From an uncultured Micrococcales bacterium (GTDB lineage Bacteria; Actinomycetota; Actinomycetes; Actinomycetales; Microbacteriaceae): DNA of 12,106 nucleotides. The position numbers were made by a program, and so were the translations under genes. Below the pieces are notes generated by a model, which worked only from the letters and a program-made list of their open reading frames with translations, was not told the origin of the DNA and did no database searches. The stretch lies in NCBI GenBank assembly GCA_913062665.1, contig CAJXVY010000007.1:1-12106 (forward strand), in the 5' to 3' direction. This document shows positions 8,816 through 12,106 of this stretch, piece by piece (the first letter of the stretch is position 1; the number at the start of each line of letters is the position of its first letter).

Positions 8816-9111
8816 GGGTTGTATTGTTCCTTATACTGATCCCCAGAAACTTGGTTGTAGCTTTTCTTCTGGTTTACAGGAAACTAATCAGTCCTCTTTA
8901 TGGAAACGTCTGCAGGTATTACCCCTCTTGTTCGGCTTATGCTTTAGGTAGTTTTCAGCAACTGGGTGTGATCAGAGCACTTCCGATTTCCAGTTGGAGA
9001 GTGCTCAGATGTAATCCTTGGTCCGAGGGTGGAATCGATGATTTCAAGACAGGTCCAGGTTGGATTCAGGTAACTGAACTAGGATTTGTCATTCCGAGGA
9101 AAAAAGGATAG
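8812..9111 (+). CDS. yidD: membrane protein insertion efficiency factor YidD
   Basis: YidD is a small membrane-associated protein that improves insertion of inner-membrane proteins by the YidC/Sec route. The 99 residues include an amphipathic or hydrophobic N-terminal stretch (about residues 4-20). The cysteine-containing family core CRYYPSCSAYALGSF is near 34-48 and RVLRCNPWSEGGIDD near 63-77. The GTG start overlaps the rnpA stop (GTGA), with AGAGG 5 nt upstream. It sits directly before yidC, with a 3-nt gap, the conserved order. The frame is intact. Confidence 0.95.
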   Translation: MRVVLFLILIPRNLVVAFLLVYRKLISPLYGNVCRYYPSCSAYALGSFQQLGVIRALPISSWRVLRCNPWSEGGIDDFKTGPGWIQVTELGFVIPRKKG

Positions 9112-9114
9112 GCG

Positions 9115-10071
9115 ATGCCAGATTTACTATGGCCGATTAAGTGGGTAATTGAACTCATACTTGTGGTGTTCCACAACATATGGACTTTTGTAGGGTTCGG
9201 TGCAGACTCCGGACTCACATGGGTGCTCACTGTAGTTGGTTTGGTGCTGGTGGTTAGAGCTGCTCTTATCCCCGTTTTTGTTAGGCAAATCAAGAGCCAA
9301 CGAAACATGATGTTGGTGCAGCCAGAGCTTCAAAAACTGCAGAAGAAATACAAGGGAAAGACCGACAGGGATTCTCGAGAGAAGTTCGCTAGAGAACAGA
9401 TGGATCTCTACAAGCGAACCGGATCCAATCCTCTTAGCTCCTGTTTGCCCTTGCTGTTGCAAATGCCTATTTTCATTAGCCTTTTCTTTGTAATCAATGA
9501 CGCACAGAACGACCGCGGTGGGGTCGGACTTCTCAATGCAGAACTTGCCGAATCTTTCCGAGAAGCATCATTCCTAGGCGCCAAGTTATCTGCGACCTTT
9601 ATCTCAACTTTTGATGACGGTTTTGACGGAGAAAGTGTATGGGCGGTCCGAATTCTGGCGGCCGTGATGGTTGTTTTGATGAGCGCTTCACAGTTCATCA
9701 CCCAGAAGCAGATCATGGCCAAAAACCAAAACCCTGATGTGCAAAACAGCCAGTTCATGCAGACTCAGAAGATACTGCTTTACGTATTGCCTTTCGTGTT
9801 CCTAATTTCCGGAGTGAGCTTCCCACTGGCCCTGGTGACCTACTGGCTATCATCTAACATTTGGACAATGGTTCAGCAGTTCATCGTTATCCGAAACATG
9901 CCAACCCCAGGTTCAATTGCTTATAAGGAACGCCAAGCAAGACTTGCGAAGAAGGGCAAGCTCAAAATCGAAGAGGATTCGGCAACTGAGGCAACTGAGG
10001 CAGAGCCAGAAAAGCCAAGCGGTCAACGTCAGCAGCCGGTAAATAAGTCCAGAAGAAAGAAGAAGAAGTAA
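9115..10071 (+). CDS. yidC: membrane protein insertase YidC/Oxa1 family
   Basis: YidC inserts and folds membrane proteins, alone or with SecYEG. The 318-residue protein is the short actinobacterial form without the large periplasmic domain of E. coli YidC. Hydrophobic segments lie near residues 7-27, 33-55 (with R48 as the likely hydrophilic-groove arginine in LVVRAALIPV), 108-128, 176-196 and 220-258. A charged cytosolic hairpin (about 58-103, QKLQKKYKGKTDRDSREKF) separates the second and third. The tail from about 280 is acidic, then strongly basic, ending SRRKKKK, a feature linked in the family to ribosome contact. AAAGGAT provides the Shine-Dalgarno sequence before ATG 9115. The stop overlaps the khpB start by 1 nt (TAATG). 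Confidence 0.96.
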   Translation: MPDLLWPIKWVIELILVVFHNIWTFVGFGADSGLTWVLTVVGLVLVVRAALIPVFVRQIKSQRNMMLVQPELQKLQKKYKGKTDRDSREKFAREQMDLYKRTGSNPLSSCLPLLLQMPIFISLFFVINDAQNDRGGVGLLNAELAESFREASFLGAKLSATFISTFDDGFDGESVWAVRILAAVMVVLMSASQFITQKQIMAKNQNPDVQNSQFMQTQKILLYVLPFVFLISGVSFPLALVTYWLSSNIWTMVQQFIVIRNMPTPGSIAYKERQARLAKKGKLKIEEDSATEATEAEPEKPSGQRQQPVNKSRRKKKK

Positions 10072-10532
10072 TGGTGGAAATGGAACAAGAAGGCGAATAC
10101 GCTGCAGATTTTCTTGAAGAACTATTGGATATAGCTGATATTGACGGGGATCTAGACATTGGTGTTTCGAATGAGCGCCCGTTGGTGTCAATTACCTCTG
10201 AGCTTGCTAGTTCAAATCTAAAACTTCTATCCGATCCAGAAACAGTGGTTGCCCTGCAAGAGATAACTCGATTGGCCGTGCAGGTCAAAACCACCGAGCT
10301 CTCGAGAGTAATTCTTGATATCTCGGGCTCCCGCAAAAAGCGCGAAGAAGAGCTTGAGTTCCTTGTTGAGAAAACTCTTCAGAAGATCGAGGAGACGAGT
10401 AAAGATCAGCACCTTGAGCCGATGACTTCCTATGAGCGCAAAATCGTTCACGACCTCGTAGCCGAGGCAGGATATGTCTCTGAGTCTGAGGGCCAAGGTA
10501 GAGATCGACACATCGTTGTAAAAAATAGCTAA
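10071..10532 (+). CDS. khpB: KH/R3H-domain RNA-binding protein (Jag/KhpB type)
   Basis: A 153-residue Jag/KhpB-family protein, thought to bind RNA and to affect cell division and envelope functions in Gram-positives. It lacks the N-terminal Jag domain of firmicute proteins. An acidic N-terminus (1-35) is followed by a KH-like region (about 38-86) and then an R3H domain with R123 and H127 in YERKIVHDLV. ALQEITRLAV and LDISGSRKKREEEL match family blocks. The loop before ALQEI reads LKLLSDPETVV, so the canonical GxxG RNA-contact loop is absent. The ATG overlaps the yidC stop (TAATG); another ATG three codons later is possible. The stop TAA directly abuts the rsmG TTG start. The location after yidC is the conserved one. 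Confidence 0.9.
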   Translation: MVEMEQEGEYAADFLEELLDIADIDGDLDIGVSNERPLVSITSELASSNLKLLSDPETVVALQEITRLAVQVKTTELSRVILDISGSRKKREEELEFLVEKTLQKIEETSKDQHLEPMTSYERKIVHDLVAEAGYVSESEGQGRDRHIVVKNS

Positions 10533-11174
10533 TTGTTTCACGTGAAACATTCGGAGATTGAGCAGGTCCCAAAAACAGCCAAAGCTGTTTTCGGGGACAG
10601 ATACGACCTTGCAGTTGAGTACGCTGATCTTCTTGCAAGAGATTCAGAGATGCTTGGTCTCTTGGGCCCCCGCGAGCTAGACAAGCTCTGGTCTCGTCAT
10701 ATCCTCAACTCAGCAGTGGTGGCCGAACTCATTGAAAAAGACGAGAAGGTTGCAGACATTGGCTCCGGTGCTGGTTTGCCTGGAATTCCCGTTGCGATTG
10801 CAAATCCAGAAAACCAAGTAACGCTAGTTGAGCCGATGGAGCGTCGCAGTGATTGGCTAAAGACTGTGGCCAAGGAATTAGGTCTGGACAACGTCAGGGT
10901 TTTCAGAGCCAGAGGGGAAGAACTGGATCCTCAGTTTGACGTTGTAATCGCAAGGGCGGTGGCAGCACTGCCTAAATTGATTCGTTTTTCTGTTCCAAGT
11001 CTTCTACCCGGCGGGCGTTTACTAGCTCTGAAGGGCGCAAAGGCGGAGGAAGAAATAGAGGATGCCAGGAAACTGGTAAAAAAGTTCAAAATTGAATCTT
11101 TTGAGGTAGTTTATGCGGGTAAGGATTCGCTTCAAGAGCCAACCAAACTTGTTGAACTAAAGGTGCAGAGTTGA
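10533..11174 (+). CDS. rsmG: 16S rRNA (guanine-N7) methyltransferase RsmG
   Basis: RsmG (GidB) uses S-adenosylmethionine to methylate N7 of G527 (E. coli numbering) in 16S rRNA; loss gives low-level streptomycin resistance in several bacteria. The protein has 213 residues. LGPRELDKLWSRHILNS (44-60) and the SAM-binding DIGSGAGLPG (75-84) are clear, followed by VEPMERR (99-105) and ARAVAALPKL (140-149). The first codons, from TTG at 10533 (MFHVKHSE), are made of the parS site, and no Shine-Dalgarno sequence is visible. TTG directly follows the khpB stop (TAATTG), so reinitiation is likely. GTG at 10542 is an alternative; family similarity begins only around residue 15. The stop overlaps a small ORF by 4 nt. 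Confidence 0.95.
   Translation: MFHVKHSEIEQVPKTAKAVFGDRYDLAVEYADLLARDSEMLGLLGPRELDKLWSRHILNSAVVAELIEKDEKVADIGSGAGLPGIPVAIANPENQVTLVEPMERRSDWLKTVAKELGLDNVRVFRARGEELDPQFDVVIARAVAALPKLIRFSVPSLLPGGRLLALKGAKAEEEIEDARKLVKKFKIESFEVVYAGKDSLQEPTKLVELKVQS
10534..10549. promoter_or_regulatory. parS: parS site 1 (ParB binding)
   Basis: A perfect 16-bp palindrome TGTTTCACGTGAAACA, the bacterial chromosomal parS consensus bound by ParB to seed the segregation complex. It overlaps the rsmG start codon and codes for its FHVKH residues. Confidence 0.95.
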
Positions 11175-11341
11175 CGGAAAATCAAGCTGAGCAAACATCG
11201 GTAACCAAACCAAGTGTTTATCCGGGCCTCGGATATCCAATGCATCGAGATGTAAAGTCACCCAACGACACCGGTTGGAGGGGCTCTGGAAAAGAGAACA
11301 TCGAATATGTTTCACGTGAAACATGGGAAAAAGATGACTGA
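11171..11341 (+). CDS. unrecognised 56-residue ORF between rsmG and parA
   Basis: I do not recognise this product. The ORF starts with TTG at 11171, overlapping the rsmG stop by 4 nt (TTGA). AAGGTG lies 5 nt upstream. It ends with TGA at 11339-11341, overlapping the parA ATG at 11334 by 8 nt. The 56 residues (MTENQAEQTSVTK..., with YPGLGYPMHRDVKSPND in the middle) are polar, with no membrane segment, cysteine or known motif. Near its end the second parS is read as VSRET. Without this ORF the rsmG-parA interval would be about 160 bp of non-coding DNA in an otherwise gapless operon. The spacing and Shine-Dalgarno sequence suggest a real gene. A short open frame by chance, or a remnant N-terminus of a parA-like frame, remains possible. 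Confidence 0.45.
   Translation: MTENQAEQTSVTKPSVYPGLGYPMHRDVKSPNDTGWRGSGKENIEYVSRETWEKDD
11308..11323. promoter_or_regulatory. parS: parS site 2 (ParB binding)
   Basis: A second perfect TGTTTCACGTGAAACA, 774 bp from the first and just upstream of parA. It lies inside the small ORF and next to, or within, the parA start region. ParB bound here could also affect parA expression, which is inference. Confidence 0.95.
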
Positions 11342-12106
11342 GCAACCACCTCTGGCGGCGGAGATTGTTACCAATCAGCAGCGGTTGAAAAAAATTGAAG
11401 CAACCGAACTTTCACACCCCCCAAGTCCACGAATCTTTGCGGTAACTAACCAAAAAGGCGGTGTTGGAAAAACAACCAGTGCGGTGAATATCGCCGCTGC
11501 GTTGGCCTCAAAGGGCATGCGTGTGCTGGTTGTGGATCTGGATCCGCAGGGCAACGCTTCGACAGCTCTAGGTGTTGAGCACCACGGTGATGTTGAGGGC
11601 ACTTACGAGGCAATCATCGGGGCTAAACCCCTGAAGGGTTTGGTGAAAGTCTCCACCTTTTCTGAAAATCTTCTCTGTCTTCCGGCCACGCTAAACCTCG
11701 CCGGGGCTGAGATTGAGATGGTTTCAATCCCAAGCAGAGAGTTTTTGCTAAAAAATGCCCTAAATGAATTCTTCACCCAGTCAGAGCAACGCATTGACTA
11801 CGTTTTCATAGACTCACCGCCATCTCTGGGCCTGCTGACAATCAATGCCTTTGTGGCTGGTAATGATGTATTGCTTCCAATTCAGTGCGAGTATTACGCC
11901 CTTGAGGGTTTGAGTCAGTTGATGAACAACATTCAAAGAATTAAGCAACACCTAAACCCCGATTTGGAGCTGTCAACAATATTGCTGACCATGCATGACG
12001 GGCGCACCAACCTCAGTAATCAGGTTGTTGAAGAGGTAAGGAAGCACTTCCCACAGCAAACGCTTTCGGCAATTATTCCGAGATCAGTGCGAATATCCGA
12101 GGCTCC
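11334..12106 (+). CDS. parA: chromosome partitioning ATPase ParA (3' end outside window)
   Basis: ParA is the deviant-Walker ATPase that, with ParB-parS complexes, moves newly copied origins apart. 257 codons are visible and the frame runs off the window. From ATG 11334 (MTEQPPLAAEIV), the deviant Walker A KGGVGKTT is at 41-48 with both lysines. DLDPQGNASTALG is at 68-80, Walker B VFIDSPPSLGLLT at 157-169, and LPIQCEYYALEGLSQL at 181-196. LLTMHDGRTNLSNQV (217-231) is typical of chromosomal ParA. GGGA lies 5 nt before this ATG. An in-frame ATG at 11307, inside and just before parS, would add nine residues (MFHVKHGKK), mirroring rsmG; its Shine-Dalgarno sequence is weaker. parB is expected just downstream, outside the window. 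Confidence 0.95.
   Translation, partial: MTEQPPLAAEIVTNQQRLKKIEATELSHPPSPRIFAVTNQKGGVGKTTSAVNIAAALASKGMRVLVVDLDPQGNASTALGVEHHGDVEGTYEAIIGAKPLKGLVKVSTFSENLLCLPATLNLAGAEIEMVSIPSREFLLKNALNEFFTQSEQRIDYVFIDSPPSLGLLTINAFVAGNDVLLPIQCEYYALEGLSQLMNNIQRIKQHLNPDLELSTILLTMHDGRTNLSNQVVEEVRKHFPQQTLSAIIPRSVRISEA

Noticed and set aside
10299..10308. Palindrome CTCTCGAGAG in khpB
   Set aside because: Short, within coding sequence and without repeats elsewhere; likely chance.

Overview
The window is the replication-origin neighbourhood of an actinobacterial chromosome, shown with dnaA on the minus strand. Gene order and protein sequences point to Actinomycetota. The order is gyrA-gyrB-dciA-recF-dnaN-dnaA reading left, then rpmH-rnpA-yidD-yidC-khpB(jag)-rsmG-parA reading right. 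The DUF721/DciA protein ends in the APSWRKG...GRGPRDTYG tail that I recall from mycobacterial homologues. Base composition is clearly lower in GC than classic actinobacteria, and the DnaA boxes are TTATCCACA rather than the GC-richer form. A small-genome aquatic Microbacteriaceae-like bacterium is my best guess; that is inference, not a measurement.

Left arm (1-6306, minus strand): gyrA (3' part outside the window), gyrB, dciA, recF and dnaN. recF overlaps dnaN by 1 nt (TAATG), dciA overlaps the end of recF, and gyrA starts 9 nt after gyrB. Only the dciA-gyrB junction (124 bp) leaves room for a separate promoter.

Origin (6307-8333): dnaA (6653-8044, minus) has DnaA-box clusters on both sides. 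The dnaN-dnaA gap holds five boxes, a very AT-rich stretch (6401-6440) that is the best candidate unwinding element, and a 9-bp-arm inverted repeat. The dnaA-rpmH gap holds five more boxes within 81 bp at roughly helical-turn multiples, plus divergent candidate promoters for dnaA and rpmH.

Right arm (8259-12106, plus strand): one tightly packed run, rpmH-rnpA-yidD-yidC-khpB-rsmG-small ORF-parA (3' end outside the window), with gaps of 5 nt or less or overlaps throughout. It links ribosomal protein L34, RNase P protein, the membrane insertase and its helper, an RNA-binding KH/R3H protein, a 16S rRNA methyltransferase and chromosome segregation. Two perfect 16-bp parS sites (10534-10549 and 11308-11323) lie inside coding DNA, one at the rsmG start codon and one just before parA.

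I see no mobile element, CRISPR array, tRNA, rRNA or accessory system. Almost everything is conserved core chromosome. The points worth a second look are parS sites doubling as start-codon DNA, an unrecognised 56-residue ORF between rsmG and parA, the two-sided DnaA-box arrangement, and a KhpB-type protein whose KH loop has lost its GxxG motif.
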